From: Mycolicibacterium gilvum
GTDB taxonomy: Bacteria > Actinomycetota > Actinomycetes > Mycobacteriales > Mycobacteriaceae
Assembly (NCBI RefSeq): GCF_900454025.1
Contig: NZ_UGQM01000001.1
Span: 4,774,001 to 4,838,000 of the forward strand
Length of the DNA stretch: 64,000 nt
Direction of reading: 5' to 3'
Position numbers and translations under genes: made by a program. Shown one piece after another: positions 8,066 to 16,027 of this stretch. Numbering within the stretch: position 1 is the first letter of the stretch; each line of letters opens with the position of its first letter. The notes under the pieces were generated by a model. The model saw only the letters and a list, made by a program, of their open reading frames with translations, made no database searches and was not told where the DNA came from.

Positions 8066-8719
8066 ATGGGCAACCCGCTGGATCCGTCATCCCTGCACAG
8101 GGTGAGTCGTGCGTTACGTCCGGACTGGTCACGGACACCGGCGGCGCGTCGGGTTCTCGCCGGGCTGCTGGTCGTCCTGGCTGCGGTGGCCGCGTGGCGC
8201 GGCGACCCTGACGCAGACCGCTCCGAGGTGGTCGTCACCGTTCGCGATCTGGCGCCGGGAGCCTCGCTCACCGCCGCCGATGTCCGACTGGAGTCGCGCG
8301 CCGCGCCCGTCCTCCCCGACGGCGCCCTCACCGACCTCGACGCGGTCGTCGACGCGACGCTGGCGGGGCCGGCACGCCAGGGCGAGGTCCTCACCGACGT
8401 CCGACTTCTGGGGCCGCGTCTCGCCCGATCCGCGGCCGGTCCCGACGGGCGGATCGTCCCCGTCCCGCTCGCCGACGCGGCGCTGGTGGATCTGGTCAGG
8501 TCCGGCGACGTCGTCGACATCGTCGCCGCGCCCGCCGATGACTCCGTCGCCGCACGGACCGTGGCCACCGATGCGGTCGTGGTGCTGGTGTCCGCCGAGC
8601 AGAGCGGCATCGGGGCACGGGCGGGCGGGCGCGTGGTGCTCGTGGCGCTGCCCGCCGCCGCCGCCGAGCGGGTGGCCGGGGCCGCTCTCGTCGAGGCGGT
8701 CACGCTGACCCTGCACTGA
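8066..8719 (+). CDS. SAF-domain membrane-anchored protein (Rv0990c-type)
   Basis: A 217-residue protein. A single membrane helix (about residues 29-45, VLAGLLVVLAAVAAW) follows a basic N-terminus, so the bulk is probably outside the membrane. The SAF domain spans about 55-120: VVVTVRDLAPGASLTAADVRLE, then VVDATLAGPARQGEVLTDVRL. The same fold is found in FlgA and in pilus proteins of the CpaB/RcpC type. Its C-terminal half (VPLADAALVDLVRSGDVVDIVAA) is also CpaB-like. No pilus genes are nearby, so a role in pilus assembly is not supported. It follows ruc by 71 bp and ends at a strong terminator. Confidence 0.8.
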   Translation: MGNPLDPSSLHRVSRALRPDWSRTPAARRVLAGLLVVLAAVAAWRGDPDADRSEVVVTVRDLAPGASLTAADVRLESRAAPVLPDGALTDLDAVVDATLAGPARQGEVLTDVRLLGPRLARSAAGPDGRIVPVPLADAALVDLVRSGDVVDIVAAPADDSVAARTVATDAVVVLVSAEQSGIGARAGGRVVLVALPAAAAERVAGAALVEAVTLTLH

Positions 8720-8733
8720 CGCGACCACACCAA

Positions 8734-8774
8734 AAACACAGCGCCCCCGGGGAATTCCCGGGGGCGCCGTGTTT
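8734..8774. terminator. Strong bidirectional hairpin terminator
   Basis: AAACAC and GCGCCCCCGGG pair with CCCGGGGGCGC and GTGTTT across a three- to four-base AATT loop, giving an almost uninterrupted 18-bp stem. It sits between the convergent SAF-domain gene and the split secreted-protein gene, and has an A-run on one side and a T-run on the other, so it can end transcription in both directions. Confidence 0.9.
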
Positions 8775-9106
8775 GTGGTCAGATCACCAATCGCCCTGCG
8801 CAGGGCCGACCGGCCACGCACCCTTGAAGCCCGCCGCCTTCTTGGCGACGACCGCCTTGGTGGTGTCGCGGACCTCGGTCGATCCGCTGCCGCTGGCGAG
8901 GATCTCGCCCGCGTCCGCGAGGCGACCCTCGGAGATGCCGCGCGCCGCCCCGGGATCGTTGATGCGGATGACGGAGTTCTCCGACGCCTGCCGGCTGTAC
9001 ACCTGCAGTTGCGGAGCCAACTCCTCGACGTCGGCGCTCGCGGTCGCCGCGCTCAATCCGGAAAAAGCTGAGGCCGCGAAGAACGCGCCCAGGCCCACGG
9101 CACCTA

Positions 9107-10209
9107 GTGTCGTGCGTCATTAATTAGTTTACAGTGTGAGATGATGGTGTATGCCGTCATCTGCACTGGTGATCAGTCCTGAAGATCGTGTGACGTTGGA
9201 GTCGTGGACTCGGTCCTCGACGGTGTCTGCCGGCCATGTCGAGCGGGCGCGGATCGTGTTGGCCGTAGCCGACGGGGCTGGTACCTCGGGTGCGGCACGG
9301 CGGGTGGGGGTGTCGCGGCCGACGGTGATCAAGTGGCGGGATCGGTTCGCCGCGTTCGGGATTGACGGACTTGCCGATGAGCCGCGCAGTGGCCGCCCCA
9401 AGACCGTCGATGACGCGGCGATCCTGGCGGCCACATTGGAGCCGCCACCGGAATCGTTGGCGGTCACGCACTGGTCGAGTCGATTATTGGGCAAGCGCCT
9501 CGGTGTCGGGGACGCCACGGTGGCCAGGGCGTGGCGACGCTACGGGGTCAAGCCGTGGCGGCGCGAGACGTTCAAGTTCTCCACCGACCCGGAGTTGGAG
9601 GCCAAGGTCCGTGACGTGATGGGTCTGTATCTGAATCCGCCGGCCAAGGCGATCGTGTTGTGCGTGGACGAAAAGAGCCAGATCCAGGCACTCAATCGAA
9701 CCCAGCCGATCCTGCCGCTGCGGCCGGGACTGCCCGAGAAGGCGACCCATGACTACAAACGCAACGGCACTACCACCTTGTTCGCCGCGCTCGAGATCGC
9801 GACCGGCAAGGTCACCGACCGCTGTTATGAGCGCCACGGCAAAGCCGAGTTCTTGGACTTCCTCAAAGCGGTCGCACGGGCCTACCCGCAGCGTCGACTG
9901 CATGTCGTATGCGACAACTACCACACCCACAAACACGCCGACATCAACGCCTGGCTGGCCAAGAATCCACGTGTGACACTGCATTTCACCCCGACCTCAG
10001 GGTCATGGCTGAACATGGTCGAGGTATTCTTCTCGATCATCACCCGCCAGGCCATCCGGCGCGGATCGTTCAACAGCGTCAAAGAACTCGTCGCAGCCAT
10101 CAGCGCATTCATCGACGGCTGGAACCAACGCTGCCACCCGTTCGTGTGGACCAAGACCGCAGACGAGATCCTGCCCCACACCCGTAAACCAACTTCAGAC
10201 GCGGGACAC
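9107..10209 (+). mobile_element. IS630-family insertion sequence, 1103 bp, with TA target duplication
   Basis: The ends are imperfect inverted repeats: GTGTCGTGCGTC on the left and, inverted, GTGTCCCGCGTC on the right. They are flanked by TA at 9105-9106 and 10210-10211, the duplicated dinucleotide typical of the IS630/Tc1-mariner superfamily. Deleting the element plus one TA restores the host reading frame, which fixes the boundaries to the base. One complete transposase frame fills it. Confidence 0.93.
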
Positions 10210-10212
10210 TAG
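9151..10212 (+). CDS. IS630-family DDE transposase
   Basis: A 353-residue transposase. The N-terminal part holds two helix-turn-helix segments (GTSGAARRVGVSRPTVIKWR at about 44-63, and SRLLGKRLGVGDATVARAWRR at 110-130). The catalytic domain has Asp173 (CVDEKSQ), Asp255 (VVCDNYHTH) and Glu291 (GSWLNMVEVFFS), a DD35E triad as in IS630 proteins. The frame is unbroken, so the element may still be active. The stop codon TAG (10210-10212) is not inside the element: its T and A are the duplicated target and its G belongs to the disrupted gene. Confidence 0.95.
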   Translation: MPSSALVISPEDRVTLESWTRSSTVSAGHVERARIVLAVADGAGTSGAARRVGVSRPTVIKWRDRFAAFGIDGLADEPRSGRPKTVDDAAILAATLEPPPESLAVTHWSSRLLGKRLGVGDATVARAWRRYGVKPWRRETFKFSTDPELEAKVRDVMGLYLNPPAKAIVLCVDEKSQIQALNRTQPILPLRPGLPEKATHDYKRNGTTTLFAALEIATGKVTDRCYERHGKAEFLDFLKAVARAYPQRRLHVVCDNYHTHKHADINAWLAKNPRVTLHFTPTSGSWLNMVEVFFSIITRQAIRRGSFNSVKELVAAISAFIDGWNQRCHPFVWTKTADEILPHTRKPTSDAGH

Positions 10213-10254
10213 CTTCTTCACACTACGAGCGGGCGCCTTGGCATGCTTGGCCAT

Positions 10255-10561
10255 CAGCTTTCCCCTTTTGTCAGGAAGGACACAGCAGTCCTTATCTACG
10301 TTTTCAGGCTCTCACAGACTAGCAGTCGGCGGCGCAATGCGCGTGTCTAGTCAGAGATTCTTGAAGTGGCCCGGAAACGCCTTTTCGACCGTTCGCGGGT
10401 TTGTCGAAATACATTCCCGCGCTTGACTTTTCGTAAAAGCGGACGGATTCCCCGGTGCGTCGCCCGAATCGCGGCGGACGTCCACATTCGACCCACTCCG
10501 GCGGGGTGCAGGACTAGGTTGATTGAGCTGGCACCACTACGCCGAACGAAAGGGTCACATC
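10255..10561. other. Intergenic region between the split secreted-protein gene and mscL
   Basis: About 307 bp without a supported gene. It must hold the divergent promoters of the disrupted gene and of mscL. Visible are a small inverted repeat AGGAC/GTCCT at about 10276-10294 close to the disrupted gene, and a TTGACT hexamer at about 10423 with no convincing -10 partner. I see nothing else. Confidence 0.5.
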
Positions 10562-11005
10562 ATGCTGAAAGGCTTCAAAGAGTTCATCTCGCGAGGCAAC
10601 GTCATCGACCTCGCCGTGGCGGTCGTCGTCGGCGCCGCCTTCACCGGCCTGGTGACCGCGTTCACCCAGAACGTGGTGCAGCCACTGGTGGACAGGATCG
10701 GTGCGGGACCGGACGCCGAGTACGGCGTCTTGAAGATCCCGCTGGGGGCCGACCAGTTCGTCGACCTCAACGCGGTGCTGTCCGCGGCGATCAACTTCCT
10801 GATCGTCGCCGCTGTCATCTACTTCGTGATCGTCGTCCCGTTCAAGAAGATCAAGGAGCGCGACGCGAAGGTGGAGTCGGCCGAGACCGAACTGACGCTG
10901 CTCACCGAGATCCGCGATCTCCTACGGGCGCAGTCCCCCGACACCGTCGCCACTGCCGCCGGCGAGAACCACACCGAGCAGGACAAGCCCTCCGCCGGGA
11001 AGTGA
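10562..11005 (+). CDS. mscL: Large-conductance mechanosensitive channel MscL
   Basis: The ATG at 10562 follows CGAAAGGGTCAC and gives 147 residues, the usual mycobacterial length. The N-terminal amphipathic helix and first membrane helix read MLKGFKEFISRGNVIDLAVAV and VVGAAFTGLVTAF. The second helix is NFLIVAAVIYFVIVV, followed by the basic PFKKIKER and a cytoplasmic helical bundle (EIRDLLRAQ). It opens under membrane tension to release solutes during osmotic downshock. It stands alone between the IS-disrupted gene and the porin gene and is followed by a clear hairpin. Confidence 0.96.
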   Translation: MLKGFKEFISRGNVIDLAVAVVVGAAFTGLVTAFTQNVVQPLVDRIGAGPDAEYGVLKIPLGADQFVDLNAVLSAAINFLIVAAVIYFVIVVPFKKIKERDAKVESAETELTLLTEIRDLLRAQSPDTVATAAGENHTEQDKPSAGK

Positions 11006-11023
11006 ACGAACAACTCAGACGAA

Positions 11024-11054
11024 ATCAGCCCCCGGCCGGAAGCCGGGGGCTGAT
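11024..11054. terminator. Bidirectional hairpin between mscL and the porin gene
   Basis: ATCAGCCCCCGGC pairs with GCCGGGGGCTGAT across a five-base loop (cggaa), a perfect 13-bp stem. It sits 18 bases after the mscL stop and 24 bases from the convergent porin stop, so it can serve both. Confidence 0.9.
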
Positions 11055-11077
11055 TCGGTAAAGCAGTCAGACGTGCG

Positions 11078-11701
11078 TCAGTTCATGTTCCACGGAGCGC
11101 CGTAGGTGCTGACGCTGTCGCCGGTCGAGGAGATCAACCGGGCGAACGGACGCAGCAGCACACCGCCGGCGGCGCCGGTCACGGTGCCGTGGGCGTTGGA
11201 CACGACGACCGAGCCACCCGGGCCGGCGACGTCGACGGAGAAGGTCGCCACTTCCTGGATGCCGGGGCCGTTACCGAGGTCGGCCGAGATCGACACACCG
11301 GGGAACAGCGGCGGGGTCACGATGCTGAAGTTGTCCCCGACGCCGTAGTTGTTGAACGCGATGTTCGGGGTGGTGTAGCTGAAGTTGATGCCCACGCCCA
11401 GCGACCACGGGAAGCCGACCTGGTAGCCGAGCTCGAGGGTGCCCTCGAAGTCGTCGGCGCCTTCGCCGGCCACGATGTAGGTCGCCTTGCCGGAGTGGAA
11501 CCACTCACGGGTCAGACGGTTGCGGTCGAGGGGGAAGACGCCGTTGAGGAACGTGTCCCACTGCTGAACGGTCAGGGTGCGGCCCTGGCCGTCCACGACA
11601 CTCAGCTCATTGTCCAATCCCGCGTGAGAGGTGCCAGTGCTCACGAACAATGCCGCGATGGACGCCACCATCGCGATCAGCACCCGAGTGATTGCCTTCA
11701 T
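11078..11701 (-). CDS. mspA: MspA-family outer-membrane porin with Asn-Asn constriction
   Basis: A 207-residue precursor. A 27-residue signal peptide (MKAITRVLIAMVASIAALFV then STGTSHA) precedes the mature GLDNELSVVDGQGRTLTVQQ. The body is nearly identical to MspA of M. smegmatis as I remember it (FLNGVFPLDRNRLTREWFHSG, TLELGYQVGFPWSLGVGINF, and the C-terminus YGAPWNMN). MspA forms an octameric goblet through the mycolate membrane that admits hydrophilic solutes. Here the constriction loop reads TPNIAFNNYGVGDNF, where MspA has TPNILIDDGDITAPPFG; the key aspartates 90 and 91 are asparagines and the loop is four residues shorter. AGGGAG lies just before the ATG. The gene has no operon partner. 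Confidence 0.95.
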   Translation of the reverse strand: MKAITRVLIAMVASIAALFVSTGTSHAGLDNELSVVDGQGRTLTVQQWDTFLNGVFPLDRNRLTREWFHSGKATYIVAGEGADDFEGTLELGYQVGFPWSLGVGINFSYTTPNIAFNNYGVGDNFSIVTPPLFPGVSISADLGNGPGIQEVATFSVDVAGPGGSVVVSNAHGTVTGAAGGVLLRPFARLISSTGDSVSTYGAPWNMN

Positions 11702-12089
11702 GATCTCCCTAGCTATGCGTTACGGATACCCCGGGCGGGGTTCCGAGTGTCCGTGCCTGGCTTTACCGCTACACCACACACCTCGCAAGACTTCCATGTG
11801 AGGAGAATTAAAAACCGCACATCTTGTTCTTACGATTCGCTCATCGTTGACACGAGGAACATAACGGGGAGGCATCTGACCGGCAACGCGAGGCTTCGGT
11901 GGTGTTAATCGGGACGCAATGCCTCGCGCCGTTTGCTGGAGCTTTCCCCGGGTGTCCCGGACCCCTTCCGCGCGGCGACGGGGAGTGGTTTTCAAGCGCC
12001 GCAGTTCGTGACCCCGCATCGACGTATTCGTCAACGGGCGTCAATGCGTTACGCGTGGGGTTTCATGAGGGCCGTACCGAATGCACAGG
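11702..12089. other. Upstream region of the porin gene
   Basis: A 388-bp stretch without a convincing gene. Close to mspA it probably contains a long promoter and leader, as mspA-type genes are known for. A 7-bp stem GCGAGGC/GCCTCGC with a 31-base loop spans about 11889-11933; short open frames in the area lack ribosome sites. Nothing else is recognisable. Confidence 0.45.
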
Positions 12090-12248
12090 TCATTCGTGGT
12101 GAGGCGGGATGTTGTCGCGGAGCCATCGATCGTGGGTATCCCGGTCGTCGGGGACCTCGGGGTCCCGCTCGGGATCGGAGATCTCGGGGAACGCCTTCCT
12201 CATCAGTCTGTTAACTGAATCCCGCGCGTCCTCCGAAGGCCGGTTCAC
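12090..12248 (-). CDS. Small acidic hypothetical protein, 52 residues
   Basis: A GTG at 12248 has a perfect AAGGAG seven bases upstream and starts a 52-codon frame ending TGA at 12090. The protein begins MNRPSEDARDSVNRLMRKAF, has an Asp/Glu/Pro-rich middle (PEISDPERDPEVPDDRD) and ends THDRWLRDNIPPHHE. The DRWL..N.PPHH ending looks to me like a small family recurring in mycobacteria, but I cannot name it. It has no membrane helix or cysteines. A Crp-like palindrome touches its Shine-Dalgarno. It is monocistronic, lying between the porin and moaB2 genes. Confidence 0.75.
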   Translation of the reverse strand: MNRPSEDARDSVNRLMRKAFPEISDPERDPEVPDDRDTHDRWLRDNIPPHHE

Positions 12249-12261
12249 AGTCGATTCTCCT

Positions 12262-12276
12262 TGTGATCAAGATCAC
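12262..12276. promoter_or_regulatory. Crp-like site upstream of the 52-residue gene
   Basis: TGTGA-TCAAGA-TCACT matches the Crp consensus TGTGA-N6-TCACA at nine of ten positions and contains the perfect palindrome GTGATC-AA-GATCAC. It abuts the AAGGAG of the small gene at 12248, so binding would more likely repress than activate that gene, unless the start of transcription lies further away. Confidence 0.6.
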
Positions 12277-12410
12277 TAACTGACGGGGGCGTTTGTTCAC
12301 CTGTACTTAACATTGCAGGCCAGAGGTGGTCCCCACAAAGCAGAATCCGCCCGAGGCGGCGGTGGCCACCCTGAGCGGATCCTGGACGAAGCCCTGACAG
12401 TGCAACTCGG

Positions 12411-12908
12411 TTAGATCTCCAAACTGGATAGCTGCGCGATGATCTGCGCCGCCAGCGGTCCGAGGGTCGCCATCCCGTCGCGCACCGCCGCGCGCGACCC
12501 GGCGAGGTTCACCACCAGAGTGCTGCCGGAGATGCCTGCCAGCCCGCGGGAGACGCCGGCGTCGATGATCCCGGCGGAGAGCCCCGAGGATCTGAGCGCC
12601 TCGGAGATCCCCAGCAGCTCGCGGTCGAGGAGGTCGACGGTCGACTCGGGTGTGACGTCGCGCGGCGCCACGCCGGTGCCGCCGACCGACACCACCAGGT
12701 CCACACCGCCGATCACGGCGGTGTTGAGCGCGTTGCGGATCTCGACCTCGTCGGACGAGACCACCACGACGCCGTCGACGACGAACCCGGCCTCGCCGAG
12801 CAGTTCGGTGACCAGGGGCCCGGTGTGGTCCTCTTCGTCTCCGTGAGCCGTCCGGTCGTCCACGATGACGACCAGCGCGCGACCGACCAGGGTATGAGGC
12901 TGCTCCAT
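12411..12908 (-). CDS. moaB2: MoaB/Mog-family molybdenum cofactor protein MoaB2
   Basis: The ATG at 12908 (MEQPHTLVGRALVVIVDD) gives 165 residues and matches the N-terminus I remember for MoaB2; the frame also extends upstream without support. The MoCF fold is clear: LVTELLGEAGFVVDGVVVV, DEVEIRNALN, the MPT-binding SVGGTGVAPRDVTPE and a C-terminal SGSTLVVNLAGSR. Members adenylylate molybdopterin before molybdate insertion. It lies directly downstream of pepD (their frames nearly abut), as in M. tuberculosis Rv0983-Rv0984, which may place a cofactor gene under envelope-stress control. Confidence 0.88.
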   Translation of the reverse strand: MEQPHTLVGRALVVIVDDRTAHGDEEDHTGPLVTELLGEAGFVVDGVVVVSSDEVEIRNALNTAVIGGVDLVVSVGGTGVAPRDVTPESTVDLLDRELLGISEALRSSGLSAGIIDAGVSRGLAGISGSTLVVNLAGSRAAVRDGMATLGPLAAQIIAQLSSLEI

Positions 12909-12985
12909 GAGCTCAACCGTATATCTCGGCCCCGACACCGGTGCAGCCACACGCAGGTCGGGCCGGTCCTCTCCGACGACGGCCC

Positions 12986-14374
12986 TCACTGCTTGGCCTT
13001 GCCGAGCGTGACGTCCACGGTGCGCGGCTTGCCCGACGCGTCCTGATACGTCAGCGTCACCTTGTCTCCGGGGGCCTTGGAGCGCACGGCGGCCACCAAG
13101 GCGTCCGCGCTGCTGATGACCCGGTCGTCGAGTTTGGTCACGATCACGCCGCTCGGGAGTCCCGCGGCCGAGGCCGCTCCTCCGGCGGTGACCTCGACGA
13201 TCTTGGCGCCGTCGACGCCCGCTTCGTTGCCGACCTGCACGCCGAGGGACGCGCGGGACGCCGAACCCGTCTGGATGATCTCGTCGGCGATCCGCTTGGC
13301 CTGGTCGACCGGGATCGCGAAGCCCAGGCCGATCGATCCGCCCTGGGGGCCTCCGGCGTCGGCGCCCATGGTCGCGATCGCCGAGTTGATGCCGACCAGT
13401 TCACCGTTCATGTTGACCAGTGCGCCGCCGGAGTTGCCGGGGTTGATGGCCGCGTCGGTCTGGATCGCGTCGAGCACCGTGTTCTGGTTCCTGGCGTCGC
13501 CGCTGGCGGCCACCGGACGGTTGAGGGCGCTGATGATGCCGGTCGTCACGGTGCCCTCCAGGCCGAGGGGAGAGCCGATCGCGACGACGTCCTGTCCGAC
13601 CCGCAGATCGGCCGACGAACCCACGGCGATGGGCGTCAGGTCCGACACGTTCTTGGCGCGCACGACCGCGATGTCGCTACCGGGATCGGCGCCGATCACC
13701 TCGAAGGTGGACGACTTGCCGTCGGCGAACGTCACCTTGGTCTGTGCGGCGCCCGGAGGCGCACCCGGCGCCCCGTTCTCGGCGGCCGCGGCGACCACGT
13801 GGTTGTTGGTCAGGATCAGTCCGTCCGACGACAGGATGACGCCGGACCCCTCCTCGGTGGACCGCCCCTGGTTCACCTCGAGCTTCACGACGCTGGGAAC
13901 CACCTTCGCCGCGACCGCTTCGACCGAGCCGCCGGGGACACTGGCCGCGGGCATGCTCGGAGCGGCCCCGGACGCGCTGATGCCGCCGAGGCTGTGGTCG
14001 GGGTGGGCCAGCATCGCGACGCCTCCACCGATGCCTCCGGACACCAGCGCCAGTGCGATCGCGCCGGCTGCCAGAGCCGGTCCGCGGGACCGCTTGCGCG
14101 GCTGCGGTTGCGGCAGCGGCGGCATCCCCTGCGGCGGGAACTGGCCGGGTCCGCCGGGCATGGGCGCGCCGCGGTACGGGTCGTACGGCCCGTTATGAGG
14201 GCCGCGGAAGGCCTGCCGCTGCTGCTCGGTCGCGTAGCGCCAGTCCCAACTGCCGGTGCCCTGCTCATAGGATCCCGACCCCGTGGGCCCGGCGGAGCCT
14301 TGGGGCACCTGCCCGGTGTAGCCGGACTGACGACCCGGTTGCGGAGTCGGCGAGTACCTCGGGTGGTTGGTCAT
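12986..14374 (-). CDS. pepD: HtrA/DegP-like membrane serine protease PepD
   Basis: A 462-residue protein. The first 95 residues are a Pro/Gly/Gln-rich cytoplasmic segment, then PRKRSRG and one membrane helix (about 99-122). The trypsin-like domain follows outside the membrane with His192 (TNNHVV), Asp234 (GSDIAVV) and Ser315 (NPGNSGGA). A PDZ domain occupies about 365-460 (GLPSGVIVTKLDDRVISSADALV). PepD degrades misfolded envelope proteins; in M. tuberculosis it works with MprAB and the SigE pathway. A 207-bp gap separates it from mprB and includes a perfect 16-bp palindrome (14536-14551), so it probably has its own promoter as well. Confidence 0.93.
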   Translation of the reverse strand: MTNHPRYSPTPQPGRQSGYTGQVPQGSAGPTGSGSYEQGTGSWDWRYATEQQRQAFRGPHNGPYDPYRGAPMPGGPGQFPPQGMPPLPQPQPRKRSRGPALAAGAIALALVSGGIGGGVAMLAHPDHSLGGISASGAAPSMPAASVPGGSVEAVAAKVVPSVVKLEVNQGRSTEEGSGVILSSDGLILTNNHVVAAAAENGAPGAPPGAAQTKVTFADGKSSTFEVIGADPGSDIAVVRAKNVSDLTPIAVGSSADLRVGQDVVAIGSPLGLEGTVTTGIISALNRPVAASGDARNQNTVLDAIQTDAAINPGNSGGALVNMNGELVGINSAIATMGADAGGPQGGSIGLGFAIPVDQAKRIADEIIQTGSASRASLGVQVGNEAGVDGAKIVEVTAGGAASAAGLPSGVIVTKLDDRVISSADALVAAVRSKAPGDKVTLTYQDASGKPRTVDVTLGKAKQ

Positions 14375-14535
14375 ATCGCTGCAGTGCTCTCCCTCGAAAT
14401 GGTCCTGTCGCTGTGAACAACGACCGTTGCCAGCTCAGCGTGCCCAAACGTACTGAGAAAGGCCTTAGAGTTCGATTGCCTTTCCGACAACATTCGGGCT
14501 CTGCCCCGGTTGTGCCCGTCTCAATCATCTTCTCC

Positions 14536-14551
14536 GGTGACCGTGGTCACC
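14536..14551. promoter_or_regulatory. Perfect palindrome between mprB and pepD
   Basis: GGTGACC-GT-GGTCACC is a perfect inverted repeat with seven-base arms, about 30 bases after the mprB stop and 160 bases upstream of the pepD start. It could be a short terminator hairpin for mprB or an operator for pepD. The short spacer favours protein binding. Confidence 0.4.
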
Positions 14552-14581
14552 CGCGGGCACCGGCGGAGGCGTGTCGAGGGC

Positions 14582-16027
14582 CTATTCGCCGCGGGGGACG
14601 TTGGTCGAGGGACGGCCGGGCAGCACCACGTGCATCGACGTGCCCGGTGGATCGCCTCCCGGCACCGTCTCCTCGACGCGCAGCGTGCCGCCGTGCTTGA
14701 GCACGACCTGTTTGACGATCGCCAGGCCGAGCCCCGAACCCGGCATCGCGCGCGCCGTGGTCGACCGGAAGAAGCGCTCGAAGACGAGTTCCCGTTCGGC
14801 GGGCGGGATGCCCGGGCCGTAGTCCGACACGACCAACTCGGCAGCAGACGCGTCGATCGGCTGCAACCGCACCACGACGCCCGCGCCCGGCGGGCTCCAC
14901 TTCGCCGCGTTGTCGAGCAGATTGAGTACCGCGCGCCCGAGTCCCGCGGCGTCGCCGTAGACCTGCCACGGCGTGATCTCGACGTGGAACTCGATGTCGT
15001 TGCGCCGCCTGCGGACGCGCTCGAGGGACCGCTCTATCACCTCGGACATCTCGACGGTGTCGTGGACGGCGTTGCCCGCCTCGTCCCGGGTCAGGTCAAC
15101 CAGGTCGCCGACCAGCGTCGACAGTTCCTCGATCTGCCCGATCACATCGTTGCGCAGATCCTCCATGTCCTGTTCCGGGATCCGCGGCGCACCGGGTTTC
15201 ATCGAACTCATCAGCAGTTCGACGTTGGTGCGCAGCGACGTCAGCGGTGTGCGCAGTTCGTGGCCGGCGTCGGCCACCAGCCGCGACTGGCGGTCGCGCG
15301 ACTCGGTCAGCGCGCGCAGCATCATGTTGAAGGTCTCGGTGAGCCGGGCGAGTTCGTCGTTGCCGACGACCGGTATCGGGTGCAGGTCGTCGGTGCGGGC
15401 GACCCGCTCGGCCGCCTGGGTCAGCCGCGCGACGGGCCGCAGTCCGGCACGGGCGACCATGCCGCCGGCGATGGCGGCCACCGCGACGCCGATGCCACCG
15501 ACGATGAGTAGAACCGTGCCCAGGCGTTTGAGCACCTGCCCGGTCGGCGCGAGACTCTTGGACAGCAGCAGGGAGTTGCCGCTGGCGAGGTGGACCGCGA
15601 GCACCCGCTGGTGCTCGACGGTGCGCAGCGACATCCACAGCGTGCCGTCCATGACGTCCTGCTCGGGACGGCCGACGGGCAGGGTCTGACCCTGCTGCTT
15701 GGCGGTGTATTTGCTGCGTCCGGGGATGTAGAACATCGCGTTCATGTCCGAGTACGCCGTGCCCTCGATGGCTTTCCCCGGGTCTGCGTCGAGGGATCCG
15801 CTCTCGATGAGCATCTGCGCGCGGGTGCGCAGCTGATCGTCGATGTCGTCGTAGAGCGCACGCGACACCACCGCATACCCCGCGACTCCCATGAGCACGA
15901 CCGGGATCACCGCCATGGACATCGCCAGCAGCATCACCCGCCATCGCAGGGAGATCGAACTGGCCGGAGCAGGAGGTGGGCCGGGAGCCTGGGGGGGCCA
16001 CGGGGCGGCGTTGGGGTCCCCGACCAT
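14582..16027 (-). CDS. mprB: Sensor histidine kinase MprB
   Basis: A 481-residue two-helix sensor kinase. Membrane segments at about 31-54 and 170-191 flank an extracytoplasmic sensing domain of about 115 residues. A HAMP segment follows (about 191-245), then the H-box DAGHELRTPLTSLR with His256, the N-box LNLLDNAAKWSPPG and the G-boxes DYGPGIP and GSGLGLAIVKQV. It senses envelope stress and phosphorylates MprA. The start ATG shares one base with the mprA stop (TGATG), so the two are translationally coupled. Confidence 0.95.
   Translation of the reverse strand: MVGDPNAAPWPPQAPGPPPAPASSISLRWRVMLLAMSMAVIPVVLMGVAGYAVVSRALYDDIDDQLRTRAQMLIESGSLDADPGKAIEGTAYSDMNAMFYIPGRSKYTAKQQGQTLPVGRPEQDVMDGTLWMSLRTVEHQRVLAVHLASGNSLLLSKSLAPTGQVLKRLGTVLLIVGGIGVAVAAIAGGMVARAGLRPVARLTQAAERVARTDDLHPIPVVGNDELARLTETFNMMLRALTESRDRQSRLVADAGHELRTPLTSLRTNVELLMSSMKPGAPRIPEQDMEDLRNDVIGQIEELSTLVGDLVDLTRDEAGNAVHDTVEMSEVIERSLERVRRRRNDIEFHVEITPWQVYGDAAGLGRAVLNLLDNAAKWSPPGAGVVVRLQPIDASAAELVVSDYGPGIPPAERELVFERFFRSTTARAMPGSGLGLAIVKQVVLKHGGTLRVEETVPGGDPPGTSMHVVLPGRPSTNVPRGE

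Larger units (their letters stand above)
8784..10254 (-). pseudogene. Small secreted-protein gene split by an IS630 element
   Basis: The 3' part lies at 8784-9104 and the 5' part at 10210-10254. Removing the IS and one TA restores one frame of 121 codons: MAKHAKAPARSVKKL joined to GAVGLGAFFAASAFSGL and SAATASADVEEL. The rejoined N-terminus is a textbook Sec signal peptide (basic start, hydrophobic core, cleavage after ATASA). The mature part, about 83 residues, has no cysteines and no family I recognise; it ends in FKGAWPVGPAQGDW. The 5' part has its own Shine-Dalgarno (GGGGAAAG before ATG 10254). The leftover GTG at 9098 could start translation but would lack the basic signal-peptide region. 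The gene is therefore probably inactive in this strain. Confidence 0.85.

Noticed and set aside
10238..10426. A 62-codon plus-strand frame after the IS
   Set aside because: It starts inside the antisense of the disrupted gene, lacks a ribosome site and resembles nothing.
11899..12214. Short plus-strand frames upstream of the porin gene
   Set aside because: No ribosome sites. They overlap the better-supported 52-residue gene on the other strand.
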